Shown here one piece after another: positions 50,432 through 59,196 of a DNA stretch of 64,000 bases (positions within the stretch are counted from its first letter, which is position 1; the number at the start of each line of letters is the position of its first letter). The position numbers and the translations under genes were made by a program. Below the pieces are notes generated by a model. That model was not told where the DNA came from and ran no database searches. It saw nothing but the letters and a program-made list of their open reading frames with translations. This stretch comes from JBMDXB01 sp048594975 (GTDB lineage Bacteria; Acidobacteriota; Vicinamibacteria; Vicinamibacterales; 2-12-FULL-66-21): contig JBMDXQ010000006.1 of NCBI GenBank assembly GCA_048594975.1, positions 1 to 64,000 on the forward strand, read 5' to 3'.

Positions 50432-51811
50432 TCAAGCCGGAATCAGCTTCCCCGGGTTCATCAGGTTGAGCGGGTCGAGCGCCTGCTTGATCGTCCGCAT
50501 GACGTCGAGCCCCTCGCCGTGCTCGGCCCGGAGGAAGCCGATCTTGCCGGTGCCGACGCCGTGCTCGCCGGTGCAGGTGCCGCCCATCCGCTGTGCGCGC
50601 TCCGCCATCCGCGCGCCGAGGCGCCGGGCCTCGGCCAGCTCGTCCGGCGCGGTCGGATCGAGCGGGAAGATCATGTGGAAATTGCCGTCGCCGACGTGGC
50701 CGACGAGCGTGGCAACGAGCGGCGAGGCCTTGACCTCCTTCAGCGTCTCGGCCACGCATTCGGCGAGGCACGAAATCGGGACGCACACGTCGGTAATCAG
50801 CCCGCGGCTGCCCGGCCGCAGGGCCAGCGCCGCGTAGTAGGCGTCGTGGCGCGCGTGCCACAGCCGGGCGCGCTCGTCGAGGCCGACGGCGCGCTCGAAT
50901 CCGACGCACCCGTGCTCGCGCGCGATCTCCTCGACGGTTTGCGCCTGCTCGTCCACCTCCCGCTCCGACGCTCCGTGGAACTCGAAGAACAGCGTCGGCG
51001 CCTCGGGACGATCGAGCCTCGAGTAGCGGTTCACCGCCTGCATCTGCACCGTGTCGAGCAGCTCGGCGCGCGCGACCGGGATGGCGAGCTGGATCGTGGA
51101 GATGACCGTGCGCACGGCCGCGTCGATCGTCTCGAAGGTGCCGACCGCGGCCGCCACCGCCTCCGGGCGCGGCTGCAGCCGGACGATCACTTCCGTGATG
51201 ATGCCGAGCGTCCCTTCGGAACCGACGAACAGGCGGGTGAGGTCGTAGCCGTTCGACGCCTTGCGCGCGCGTCCGCCCGTCGAAATCGCGCGGCCGTCGG
51301 CGAGGACGACCCGGAGGCCCATCGCCACCTCGCGCATCGTCCCGTAACGCACGGCAGTGGTCCCGGAGGCGCGTGTCGCGGCCATGCCGCCGATTGTGGC
51401 GTCGGCGCCCGGGTCGAGGAAGAACGTCAGCCCGCTCGAGCGCAGGTGCCGATCGAGCTGCTCGCGCGTGACCCCCGCCTCCACCGTGGCGTCGAGATCG
51501 TCGACGCTGACGCGCAGGATGCGGTTCATGCGGGTGAGGTCGACTGACACGCCGCCGCGGATCGCGTTGACGTGTCCCTCGAGGGACGTCGCCGCTCCAA
51601 ACGGCACCATCGGGCAGCGGTGGGCGGTACAGATCCGCGCGACCGCCTGAACCTCTTCCGTGCTGGTGGGAAAGACGACGATGTCGGGCAGGCCGGGCTC
51701 GTGGTAGGACTCGCCGCGGCTGTGGTGCTCGCGGACGGCGGTGGCGCGCGACGCGCGATCGCCCAGCAGCTCCGTCAGTTCGGTAAAGAGGGTGTCGGCT
51801 TGGGTCAGCAT
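50432..51811 (-). CDS. FAD-linked oxidase (GlcD/D-lactate dehydrogenase family) 2
   Basis: A 459-residue flavoprotein: PMVPFGAATSLEGHVNAIRGGVSVDLTRMNRIL and TIGGMAATRASGTTAVRYGTMREV in the PCMH FAD domain; the FAD-oxidase C domain includes LVGHVGDGNFHMIFPLD and GEHGVGTGKIGFL, with LNLMNPGKLIPA at the end. It matches LDHD-type D-2-hydroxyacid dehydrogenases. No iron-sulfur partner is adjacent. It has full length and an intact native start, unlike the paralog at 28204-29754. Confidence 0.93.
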   Translation of the reverse strand: MLTQADTLFTELTELLGDRASRATAVREHHSRGESYHEPGLPDIVVFPTSTEEVQAVARICTAHRCPMVPFGAATSLEGHVNAIRGGVSVDLTRMNRILRVSVDDLDATVEAGVTREQLDRHLRSSGLTFFLDPGADATIGGMAATRASGTTAVRYGTMREVAMGLRVVLADGRAISTGGRARKASNGYDLTRLFVGSEGTLGIITEVIVRLQPRPEAVAAAVGTFETIDAAVRTVISTIQLAIPVARAELLDTVQMQAVNRYSRLDRPEAPTLFFEFHGASEREVDEQAQTVEEIAREHGCVGFERAVGLDERARLWHARHDAYYAALALRPGSRGLITDVCVPISCLAECVAETLKEVKASPLVATLVGHVGDGNFHMIFPLDPTAPDELAEARRLGARMAERAQRMGGTCTGEHGVGTGKIGFLRAEHGEGLDVMRTIKQALDPLNLMNPGKLIPA

Positions 51812-51912
51812 GGCGGTCTGCGTCCGGCCGCGCGCAGCGGCAGCGTGCCAGCCGGCTGGAGGCGCGGTCGGGCGTCCTGGGAAGATGGCGATCTTATACC
51901 TACAATACCGCC

Positions 51913-52608
51913 GTGAGCGGGAGCGATTCGATCTTTCCGGTCGCGGTGTGGTACGCGGGCCCGGCGGGAAAACGCGACCTGCACGCGATCCGGGCCCTCG
52001 GTTTCAACGCCGTCTGGCGGCCTGCTCCCGATCCGGCACTGGTGACGCAGGCACAGCCGCTGGGTCTGACCGTGATGGCGCGCCTGGACCGGGAGGGCGA
52101 GGTGCACGTCCGCTCCGCCGCGACGCCGCGCGACCTGCGCCTCTGGGGCTGGACGGCGATGCTCCGCGGGGCGCGCGCGGTCGGCTTTTACGCCTGGAGC
52201 GACCTGGTGGACGAGCGTGGCGCGCCGAACGCACACGGCCGGACGGCCGGGGAGTTCGCCGGCGTGGTGTCGCGCAACCCGGCACTGTTCGCGCCGCTGC
52301 GCCCGGCCGCCGCCGCAGCCGGCGGGGCCGGCGTTCTCGTGTCCGGCGCGGCCGGAGAGATCGAGGCGGGCTTCCTCCAGTCTCGCGACGCGCTGCTGCT
52401 GATTGCCGTCAACCACGCGTCGGCGCCGCAGGAGGCGGTGTTCGCGTTCCCGCCGGGGACGAAACAGGAGTTCTGGCAGAACATGGAGACCGGCGACATG
52501 GTGAGTTTCGCGATGGGGCAGGCCGGCCCAATACTGACCCACCCGTTCGCGGCACGCGACGTGCTCGTCCTGATGATCCGCACCCGCTCGCCGTACGACC
52601 GGGGTTGA
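51913..52608 (+). CDS. Hypothetical protein, remnant-like of a glycoside-hydrolase barrel
   Basis: A 231-residue protein from GTG at 51913. The start resembles the first strands of a TIM barrel (FPVAVWYAGPAGKRDLHAIRALGFNAVW), followed by a short GFYAWSDLVDERGAPNAHGRTAGEF motif and a C-terminal beta-sandwich-like part (LLLIAVNHASAPQEAVFAFPPGT...FWQNMETGDMVSF). It is too short for a full GH42-type enzyme. Divergent from the FAD oxidase. Function not assigned. Confidence 0.6.
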   Translation: MSGSDSIFPVAVWYAGPAGKRDLHAIRALGFNAVWRPAPDPALVTQAQPLGLTVMARLDREGEVHVRSAATPRDLRLWGWTAMLRGARAVGFYAWSDLVDERGAPNAHGRTAGEFAGVVSRNPALFAPLRPAAAAAGGAGVLVSGAAGEIEAGFLQSRDALLLIAVNHASAPQEAVFAFPPGTKQEFWQNMETGDMVSFAMGQAGPILTHPFAARDVLVLMIRTRSPYDRG

Positions 52609-52616
52609 GGATAGGA

Positions 52617-52722
52617 TCCGGGGTCAGATCTCGCTTCTTGCACGAATGCCCTCTCGCGAGGACGTGGGTGCTGTCCCTTCCTGAGGTCATTCGTGCAGGA
52701 AACAAGATCTCCCCCGGTTTGA
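52617..52722. mobile_element. Miniature inverted-repeat element, GGATCCGGGGTCAGATC type
   Basis: Ends pair as 22-base imperfect inverted repeats: 52627-52648 (GATCTCGCTTCTTGCACGAA...) and 52688-52709, 19 of 22 positions, extended by CCGGGGTCAGATCT against AGATCTCCCCCGG. No coding capacity. The design resembles miniature elements mobilised in trans by REP-associated tyrosine transposases (inference). Confidence 0.55.
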
Positions 52723-52805
52723 TCACTGACCGCGGCCTCGGCGACGCACAGGCGGTGCGCTGCGTGCCGGCGTTATAATCGCCCCACCGTCCAAGGAGGT
52801 GGCGT

Positions 52806-53009
52806 ATGCCGCACCTCTACCTCGCTCCCGGGGACGCGGCGATCCTGCGCGAGCTGCTGGAATCGGCCCTCATCGATCTCAGCCGCGAGATCTCCCACAC
52901 CGACACGCGCGAGTTCCGGCGGGCCCTGCTCGATCGGCGCGAAGCCCTCGAGCGTGTGCTGTGCGAGACGAGGCAGCCCGCGTCCGACGCCGATCCGGTG
53001 GCTACCTGA
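52806..53009 (+). CDS. Small hypothetical protein (67 aa)
   Basis: ATG at 52806 with AAGGAGG 8 bases upstream. The sequence is helical with regular charge (LRELLESALIDLSREISHTDTREFRRALLDRREALERVL), suggesting a helical hairpin. Its 3' end overlaps the convergent DinB gene by 8 bases. No family recognised. Confidence 0.75.
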   Translation: MPHLYLAPGDAAILRELLESALIDLSREISHTDTREFRRALLDRREALERVLCETRQPASDADPVAT

Positions 53010-53493
53010 TCGCCCGGCTGTAGAACAGGTCGTGGTCGCCCGGCGGTTCGAAGCCGGCCTGCCGCACCGCCAGGGCGATCTGCGCCCAATGGCGAATCTC
53101 GTGCAGCAGGATGTGGAAGAGGAGCTTGCGCGCCGTCATCGGCCACTGCCGTTCGCGCACCTCGAACGTGCGTATCTGGTCCGCCTCCTCGTCGTCCTGG
53201 CCCGCTACGTACTGTTCGAGTTCCCGCCGCACCGACGCGCCGTAGTCGAAGAGCGGCGGCGCGTTGCTGCCGGTCAGACCCGTCGACGGCGACAGCGGGT
53301 CTCCCGTGAGCCGTTGCAGGTGGCGCCGTTCGACGAGGACAATGTGGTCGATCAGCCTGCCGACGGTTGGCAGGCGGCCTCCCGGCTGCACGACGGCGTC
53401 GATCGCGGCGGGGTGTGCCGCGAACCACGCGCGCCACTTCTCGCGCTCCTCGTTGGTGTAGCGGACCAGCTCGTCGATCCCAATGGTCAGCAT
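53002..53493 (-). CDS. DinB-family protein
   Basis: A 163-residue four-helix metal-dependent DinB/YfiT-like protein. Metal histidines are in GRLIDHIVLVERRHLQRL and KLLFHILLHEIRHWAQIALAVRQAG. The ATG at 53493 overlaps the last base of the M16 peptidase stop, so it is the third gene of that operon. DinB-type proteins often act as thiol-dependent transferases; the substrate here is unknown. Confidence 0.87.
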   Translation of the reverse strand: MLTIGIDELVRYTNEEREKWRAWFAAHPAAIDAVVQPGGRLPTVGRLIDHIVLVERRHLQRLTGDPLSPSTGLTGSNAPPLFDYGASVRRELEQYVAGQDDEEADQIRTFEVRERQWPMTARKLLFHILLHEIRHWAQIALAVRQAGFEPPGDHDLFYSRAIR

Positions 53494-54926
53494 CAGCGCA
53501 TCACGTCGTCGACGCCCACCGCCGTGATCGGCCCGAGCTTCAGTGCCGCGATCTTCGGCTCGACGACCTTGCGATCGCCGACCACCACCACGGCGAAGCG
53601 GTCGGGCTGGATGTAGCGCGCCGCGACCCGCTGGACGTCGTCGGCCGTGACCGCGCGGACGGCCTGCGTGAACCGCGCGTAGTAGTCGTCCGGAAGGCCG
53701 TAGACGAACAGCTGCGCGAACGACGATGCGACGGCACCGGTCGTCTCGAAGTTGCGCGGAAACGACAGTGCCAGGTAGTTCTTCGCCTTGTCCAGTTCGT
53801 CGGCGGGAATCGGCTGACGAATGCCTTCCAGCTCCTTGAAGAACTCGGTGAGCCCCTCCGCGGTCTTGTCGGTCTGCACGCCCGCCGCGGCGAAGAACGG
53901 GCCGGCTCCCGCGCGCATCTCGAACGTGGAGCTCGCGCCGTACGCGTAACCGTGCGTCTCGCGCAGGTTCACGTTCAGGCGCGAGGTGAACGCGCCGCCG
54001 AGCACGGTGTTGAGGACGCGCAGCGCGAAGTAGTCGGGCGTGGAGCGCGGGACGCCGATCCAGCCGATGCGGATCTGCGACTGCGCCGCGCCCGGCTTGT
54101 CGATCAGGTACAGCCGCCGGGATTTCACCTGCGCTGCTTCGGGAAGCCGCGCCGTGGAGGGTGCCGCCCCCTTCCACGACCCGAACCATCTTTCGAGCTG
54201 CGGGAACACGCCGTCAGGCGTCACGTCACCGGCGACGATGAGCAGCGCGTTGGCCGGGACGAAATGTGCGGCGTGGAATGCCTTCAGATCCTCCGGCGAG
54301 AACGCCTTGAGCGCTGCTGCGGTCCCGATGGGCAGGGTGCCGTAGCGATGCTGTGCACCGTACACGAGTCGGGGGAAGGCAAAGCGGACCAGGTCCTCGG
54401 GGTCGTCCTGCGCCTGGAGCAGCGACGTCAGCAACTCCTCGCGGATGCGCTGCAGCTCCTTCTCAGGGAAGGTCGGGCGCATCGCCACGTCCGCCATGAT
54501 CGCCAGCGCGTCGGGCAGGCGCGCCACCGGCACGTGCAGTCCGACCGACGACGCGTCGAACGTGCGGTCCGTTTCCAGCGAGGCGCCCAGGTAGTCGATC
54601 GCGTCGGCGATCTGGAGGGCGTCACGGCTGCCCGCACCCTCGTCGAGCATCTGCGCGGCGAGGCTTGCCAGGCCGAATTTGCCGGCGGGATCAGCGCCGC
54701 TGCCGGAGCGAACCACGAGGCTGACGTGAGCCACCGGGACCTTGTGCGCTTCCACGATCCACACGGGAAGGCCGTTCGAGAGCTTGCGCTTCTGCGCTGC
54801 CGGCGGCGTGAAGTCTGGCGCCGGTCCGGGTTTTGGCGCCGTCGAGCGATCCGGTGCCTGCTGCGCCCCGATGCCGACGCCAACGGCGAAGGCCAGGACG
54901 ATTGCCAGGACTCCTGTTCGTGTCAT
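53493..54926 (-). CDS. M16 peptidase-like subunit without the zinc motif
   Basis: A 477-residue secreted M16-fold protein (signal TGVLAIVLAFAVGVGIGA). At the position of the HxxEH zinc motif it has GLASLAAQMLDEGAG, so it is not catalytic alone. The R/Y pair region later in the chain is present (NLRETHGYAYGASSTFEMRAG). Co-translated with the zinc-bearing partner (overlap ATGA), it should form a heterodimer like the mitochondrial processing peptidase pair. Periplasmic peptidase of unknown target. Confidence 0.9.
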   Translation of the reverse strand: MTRTGVLAIVLAFAVGVGIGAQQAPDRSTAPKPGPAPDFTPPAAQKRKLSNGLPVWIVEAHKVPVAHVSLVVRSGSGADPAGKFGLASLAAQMLDEGAGSRDALQIADAIDYLGASLETDRTFDASSVGLHVPVARLPDALAIMADVAMRPTFPEKELQRIREELLTSLLQAQDDPEDLVRFAFPRLVYGAQHRYGTLPIGTAAALKAFSPEDLKAFHAAHFVPANALLIVAGDVTPDGVFPQLERWFGSWKGAAPSTARLPEAAQVKSRRLYLIDKPGAAQSQIRIGWIGVPRSTPDYFALRVLNTVLGGAFTSRLNVNLRETHGYAYGASSTFEMRAGAGPFFAAAGVQTDKTAEGLTEFFKELEGIRQPIPADELDKAKNYLALSFPRNFETTGAVASSFAQLFVYGLPDDYYARFTQAVRAVTADDVQRVAARYIQPDRFAVVVVGDRKVVEPKIAALKLGPITAVGVDDVMR

Positions 54927-56341
54927 TTGCCCGCCTTTCCCGACGGCTCGACGACGAGCTCGACGCGGCGGCCCAGCGGCAGCCAGCGCACTGCGGCGGC
55001 GTGCACGTCGGCGGCGCCGAGCGCCCGGTACCGCGACAGGTCCTCGTTGAAATAGTCCGGGTTCCCGGTCGCCATGTAGTAGGAGTTGAGCTGGTCGGCG
55101 ATCCCAAAGAACCCGCCGACGCGTTCCATGCGCGAGTAGAACGAGGATTCGATCTGGTTGATTGCGCGCTCGAACTCGCGCGCCGCGGGCGGCTCCTTCT
55201 GCAGCCGCGCGATCTCCTCGTCCACGATGCCGCGGATGCGCTCGATGGCCGCCTGCGGCGTCGTCCCGGCTGCCGGCGGCCGCGCCGTAATGACGACGTG
55301 GAACTCCGAGCCGAGGCTGTCCGAGGCCTGGTAGGCGGCGATGTCCTGCGCGATCTGCAGGTCGTAGACGAGCCGCTTGTAGAGGCGAGAGTTCTTGCCT
55401 CCGGCGAGAACCGACGCCAGGACGTCGAGCTCGGCGTCGCCCGGCGCGAGGTGGGGAGGCGTCAGCCACGCGAGGTAGAGGCGCGGGAGCTGCACGCGGT
55501 CCGGCAGCGTCCGCCGCTTCACCTCGGCGAGCGTCGCCGGCGGATGCTCGGTCGGCGTAACCGGCGACGTGCCCGGCTTCACGTCCGCGAACCACGTCTC
55601 GACGAGCGCGCGGGCGCGCGCCGGATCGATGTCGCCGGCGATGACCAGGCTGGCATTTCCCGGCGCGTAGTACTTCTTGAAGAACTCGACGACGTCCTCG
55701 TAGCGGGCGGCGCTGAGGTCGTCCATGTGGCCGATCGTCGGCCAGCGGTACGGGTGGCCCTCGGGGTAGAGCATCTCCGAGAGCGCAATCGACGCCATCC
55801 CGTACGGCGCGTTCTCGTAGTTCTGGCGCCGCTCGTTCTTGACCACGTCGCGCTGGCCGTCCACTCGTGCCGGCGACATCGCCTCGAGCAGGTAGCCCAT
55901 GCGATCCGATTCGAGAAAGAGCGCCAGCTCCAGCGCGTTGGAGGGCATGTCGATGAAATAGTTGGTCCGATCCCGCTCGGTCGACCCGTTGTTGCCGGCG
56001 CCGGCGGCCTCGAGCAGCGTGTCGAACGCGCCCTCCTTGACGTGGCCGGACCCTTCGAACATCAGGTGCTCGAACAGGTGGGCGAAGCCGGTGCGCCGCG
56101 GCTTCTCGCGCGCCGATCCCACGTGGTACCAGAGATTCAGCGTGGCCACCGGGACCGTATGGTCTTCATGCAGGATGACCTGCAGTCCATTCGGCAGGGT
56201 GAACTGGATGAACGGAACCTGCAGCCTGCTCTGCGCGGCGGCCGGCGGCGCGGCCGCGAAGGCGAGGACGGCGAGCGCTGCGAGCAGCGCGCGCCTCCGG
56301 GCGGGTGAGGGCCCGCCGACCCGATCGCCGGATGTCGTCAT
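54923..56341 (-). CDS. M16 zinc metallopeptidase (catalytic subunit)
   Basis: A 472-residue secreted M16 peptidase. Zinc motif HLFEHLMFEGS (inverzincin H-x-x-E-H) about residue 80, with the third ligand Glu in KNERRQNYEN-type segment about 75 residues later. ATG at 56341 with GGAGGAG upstream; the longer frame to 56368 is not needed. Signal peptide ALLAALAVLAFAAAPPAAAQ. First gene of the M16-M16-DinB operon. Cleaves short peptides; native substrate unknown. Confidence 0.93.
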   Translation of the reverse strand: MTTSGDRVGGPSPARRRALLAALAVLAFAAAPPAAAQSRLQVPFIQFTLPNGLQVILHEDHTVPVATLNLWYHVGSAREKPRRTGFAHLFEHLMFEGSGHVKEGAFDTLLEAAGAGNNGSTERDRTNYFIDMPSNALELALFLESDRMGYLLEAMSPARVDGQRDVVKNERRQNYENAPYGMASIALSEMLYPEGHPYRWPTIGHMDDLSAARYEDVVEFFKKYYAPGNASLVIAGDIDPARARALVETWFADVKPGTSPVTPTEHPPATLAEVKRRTLPDRVQLPRLYLAWLTPPHLAPGDAELDVLASVLAGGKNSRLYKRLVYDLQIAQDIAAYQASDSLGSEFHVVITARPPAAGTTPQAAIERIRGIVDEEIARLQKEPPAAREFERAINQIESSFYSRMERVGGFFGIADQLNSYYMATGNPDYFNEDLSRYRALGAADVHAAAVRWLPLGRRVELVVEPSGKAGK

Positions 56342-56371
56342 GTCTCCTCCGGCTCTATAGTCTACCAAGCG

Positions 56372-57592
56372 ATGTTTTCGTCACGCGTGCCGGCGGAACG
56401 CGAGCCCAACCGCCTGACACGGGCACTCCACCGTGCGCGCGCGGCGGGGCGGCAGCTCCTGGATCTCACGGTCACGAACCCGACCCGCGTGGGGCTGCGC
56501 TACCCACCGGACGTCCTCGCCGCCCTCGCTCATCCTGCAGCGGAGACCTACGAGCCGGATCCGCGCGGGCTGGAGTCGGCGCGCGCCGCCGTGGCGAACG
56601 ACTACGCACGCCGCGGCATCAGCGTTGCTTCCGGCCGCATCGTGCTGACGGCCAGTACCAGCGAGGCCTACTCGGTTCTGTTCAAGCTGCTCTGCGATGC
56701 GCACGGCGACCGGGTCCTCGTCCCCGCGCCGAGCTACCCGCTCGTCGATCACCTCGCGCGCCTCGACGGCGTCGAGCCGCGCCCGTACCGGCTGGAGTAT
56801 CACGGGCGGTGGGGGCTCGACGAATCGAGCGTCGTCGAGGCCTGGACCACCCGCGTTCGCGCCGTGCTCGCGGTCAGCCCGAACAACCCGACCGGCTCGA
56901 TGCTGTCCGATGCGGAGCTCGAGTGGTTGTCGGAGCGCTGCGCCGAGCGGGATGCGGCACTGATCCTCGATGAGGTGTTTGCGGATTACGTTCTGTCGCG
57001 TCCTGACAGTGCACTTCCGCATGCGGAACTTCCGCCTGGAGGCGGAACGGAATCGTCCTTTCGGCGGAAGGAATCGCCGGCACCTGCCCCCTGCCTCAGG
57101 TTCCGCCTCGGTGGCCTGTCCAAGTCCGCCGGGCTGCCGCAGGTCAAACTGGGGTGGATCGCCGTCGATGGTCCGCCGCGGGTCGTGGACGAGGCGCTCG
57201 ACCGGCTCGAGTTGATCTGCGACACGTACCTGTCGGTCTCCACGCCCGTGCAGGTCGCCGCCCCTCACCTCATCACCTGCGGCGCCGGCATCCGCGGGCA
57301 GATCCTGGCGCGCATCGGCCGCAACTACGAGCGGCTCCGGCGCGTCGCCGCTGCGGGATCCTCGTTCGACGCGCTTCCCGTCGAGGGCGGCTGGTCCGCG
57401 GTGATTCGCGTGCCCGCGACACGCCCGGAGGAGGATCTCGCGCTCGACCTCCTCGAGCGCGACGACGTCGTCGTCCACCCCGGATTCCTTTTCGATTTTC
57501 CCCACGAGGCGTTCCTCGTGGTCAGCCTGCTGCCCGACCCCGGTACGTTCGACGCGGCCATCCACCGGATCGCGGAGCGCGCGCATGGCTGA
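56372..57592 (+). CDS. PLP aminotransferase with palindromic-repeat insert
   Basis: A 406-residue fold-type I aminotransferase: LTASTSEAYSVLFKLLCD, AVSPNNPTGSMLSD, LILDEVFADYVL (Asp/Tyr) and the Schiff-base lysine in LGGLSKSAGLPQVKLGWI near residue 250. Between DEVFADYVL and LGGLSKS lie about 35 residues (SRPDSALPHAELPPGGGTESSFRRKESP...) coded by short palindromes at 57015-57047 and nearby; ordinary relatives have a short loop here. The frame stays open, so the protein may still work. It overlaps malQ by 8 bases. Confidence 0.88.
   Translation: MFSSRVPAEREPNRLTRALHRARAAGRQLLDLTVTNPTRVGLRYPPDVLAALAHPAAETYEPDPRGLESARAAVANDYARRGISVASGRIVLTASTSEAYSVLFKLLCDAHGDRVLVPAPSYPLVDHLARLDGVEPRPYRLEYHGRWGLDESSVVEAWTTRVRAVLAVSPNNPTGSMLSDAELEWLSERCAERDAALILDEVFADYVLSRPDSALPHAELPPGGGTESSFRRKESPAPAPCLRFRLGGLSKSAGLPQVKLGWIAVDGPPRVVDEALDRLELICDTYLSVSTPVQVAAPHLITCGAGIRGQILARIGRNYERLRRVAAAGSSFDALPVEGGWSAVIRVPATRPEEDLALDLLERDDVVVHPGFLFDFPHEAFLVVSLLPDPGTFDAAIHRIAERAHG
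57015..57047. repeat. Two perfect palindromes inside the aminotransferase gene
   Basis: TTCCGCATGCGGAA (57015-57028) and TTCCGCCTGGAGGCGGAA (57030-57047) sit one base apart, with further TTCGGCGGAAGG-like bits following. They share the TTCCGC/GCGGAA arm and encode an unusual insert. Confidence 0.7.
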
Positions 57593-59180
57593 GTTCCGGG
57601 ACACCCGCGGGGCCGGCGGCCGCTTCGCCACCGGCCGCCACGCGGGAGCGCTCATCCCGCTGTTCTCGATTCCGTCCGCGTCGAGCTGGGGCATCGGCGA
57701 GATCGCGGACCTGCCGAAGCTGGCACGCTGGCTCGAGGCGGCGGCGCTGGACTTCGTGCAGATTCTCCCGGTCAACGAGATGGCGGAAGGGCAGAACTCC
57801 CCGTACTCCGCGCTGACCGCGATGGCACTCGATCCGATCTTCATCGCCGTCGGGGAGCTCGACGAGTTCCGCCGGATGGGCGGCGAGCGCGCGCTCGACG
57901 CCGAGGCGCGCGAGCAGCTCGAGGCGGTGCGGCACGCGGCGTCCATCGATTACGCGACGGTGCGGCCGTTGAAGCTGCGCGCCCTGCGCGGCGCGTACCA
58001 CCGGTTCCTGCAGGACGACTGGCGGGCGGGTTCGCCGCGCGGGGAGGCGTTCCAGGCGTTCGTCGAGCGCGAACGGTGGTGGGTGGACGATTACGCGCTC
58101 TTTCGCGCGCTGCACGACGACCACGGAAAGCGCGCGTGGCTGGACTGGCCGCCGGCGCTCGGCCTGCGCGCCGCCGCCGCCCTGGACGAGGCGCGGCGGC
58201 GGCTGCGCGACGCCATCCTTTACTACATGTGGGTGCAATGGGTGGCCGATGCGCAGTGGCAGCAGGCGCGCCGGGACTGCGCCCCGGTCGGCATCTTCGG
58301 AGACTTCCCCTTCGTCGTCGGTACCGACAGCGCCGACGTGTGGGCGCGGCAGCACGAGTTCCGCATCGACGTCTCGGTCGGCGTGCCGCCCGACGCCTTC
58401 TCCGAGAGCGGACAGGACTGGGGGCTGCCGGCGTACCGATGGGACGTCGTTGCGGCCGGCGGCGACGAGTGGATCCGGCAGCGCGCGGCGCGCTGCGCCG
58501 AGCTGTACGACGGGTTCCGCATCGACCACCTGGTCGGCTTCTACCGTACCTACATGCGCGAGCGCGACGGGACGGCGCGGTTCGAGCCGCCGGACGAACC
58601 CGCACAGCTCGCCCAGGGCGAACGCCTGATGGCGTGCTTCGCGGAGAGCGGCGCGCGGCTCATCGCCGAGGACCTCGGCACCGTTCCCGACTTCGTGCGG
58701 CTGTCGCTCGCGCGGCTGCGGATTCCCGGGATGAAGGTGCTGCGCTGGGAGAGGCACTGGACCGTCCAAGGCCAGCCCTTTCGGGATCCGTCGGAGTACC
58801 CCGCGGATTCGGTCGCGACCAGTGGCACGCACGACACCGAGCCGGTCGCCGAGTGGTGGGACGCCGCTGATGACGACGAGCGCCGCCTCGCATGTGAGAT
58901 CCCGGCGCTCAGGGAGGCGGGGTGCTCACTGGAGGAGCCGTTCTCGCCGCGGCTGCGCGACGCGGTGCTGTCGGCGTTGTACTCGTCCGGATCCGATCTA
59001 CTGATCGTCCCTGTCCCGGATATCTTCGGCTGGCGCGATCGCGTCAACACGCCGGCGCTCGTTTCCGGATCGAACTGGACGTGGCGCCTGCCATTCCCGG
59101 TCGATGCGCTCGGCCAGCTCGCCGAGGCGCGCGAGCGCGCCGGCTTTCTTCGCGACCTCTCGGGCAGATACGGCCGCTGA
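57585..59180 (+). CDS. malQ: 4-alpha-glucanotransferase (amylomaltase, GH77)
   Basis: A 531-residue GH77 enzyme that transfers alpha-1,4-glucan chains in maltodextrin and glycogen metabolism. Family hallmarks: VQILPVNEMAEGQNSPYSALTAMALDPIFI at the N-terminus, the nucleophile Asp in YDGFRIDHLVGFYRTY (about residue 310), acid/base Glu in LIAEDLGTVPDFVR (about 362), and the transition-state Asp in TSGTHDTEPVAEWW. Cytosolic. It overlaps the aminotransferase 3' end and is followed 16 bases later by the LuxE-like gene. Confidence 0.93.
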   Translation: MAEFRDTRGAGGRFATGRHAGALIPLFSIPSASSWGIGEIADLPKLARWLEAAALDFVQILPVNEMAEGQNSPYSALTAMALDPIFIAVGELDEFRRMGGERALDAEAREQLEAVRHAASIDYATVRPLKLRALRGAYHRFLQDDWRAGSPRGEAFQAFVERERWWVDDYALFRALHDDHGKRAWLDWPPALGLRAAAALDEARRRLRDAILYYMWVQWVADAQWQQARRDCAPVGIFGDFPFVVGTDSADVWARQHEFRIDVSVGVPPDAFSESGQDWGLPAYRWDVVAAGGDEWIRQRAARCAELYDGFRIDHLVGFYRTYMRERDGTARFEPPDEPAQLAQGERLMACFAESGARLIAEDLGTVPDFVRLSLARLRIPGMKVLRWERHWTVQGQPFRDPSEYPADSVATSGTHDTEPVAEWWDAADDDERRLACEIPALREAGCSLEEPFSPRLRDAVLSALYSSGSDLLIVPVPDIFGWRDRVNTPALVSGSNWTWRLPFPVDALGQLAEARERAGFLRDLSGRYGR

Positions 59181-59196
59181 GATAAGATCTCACGCC

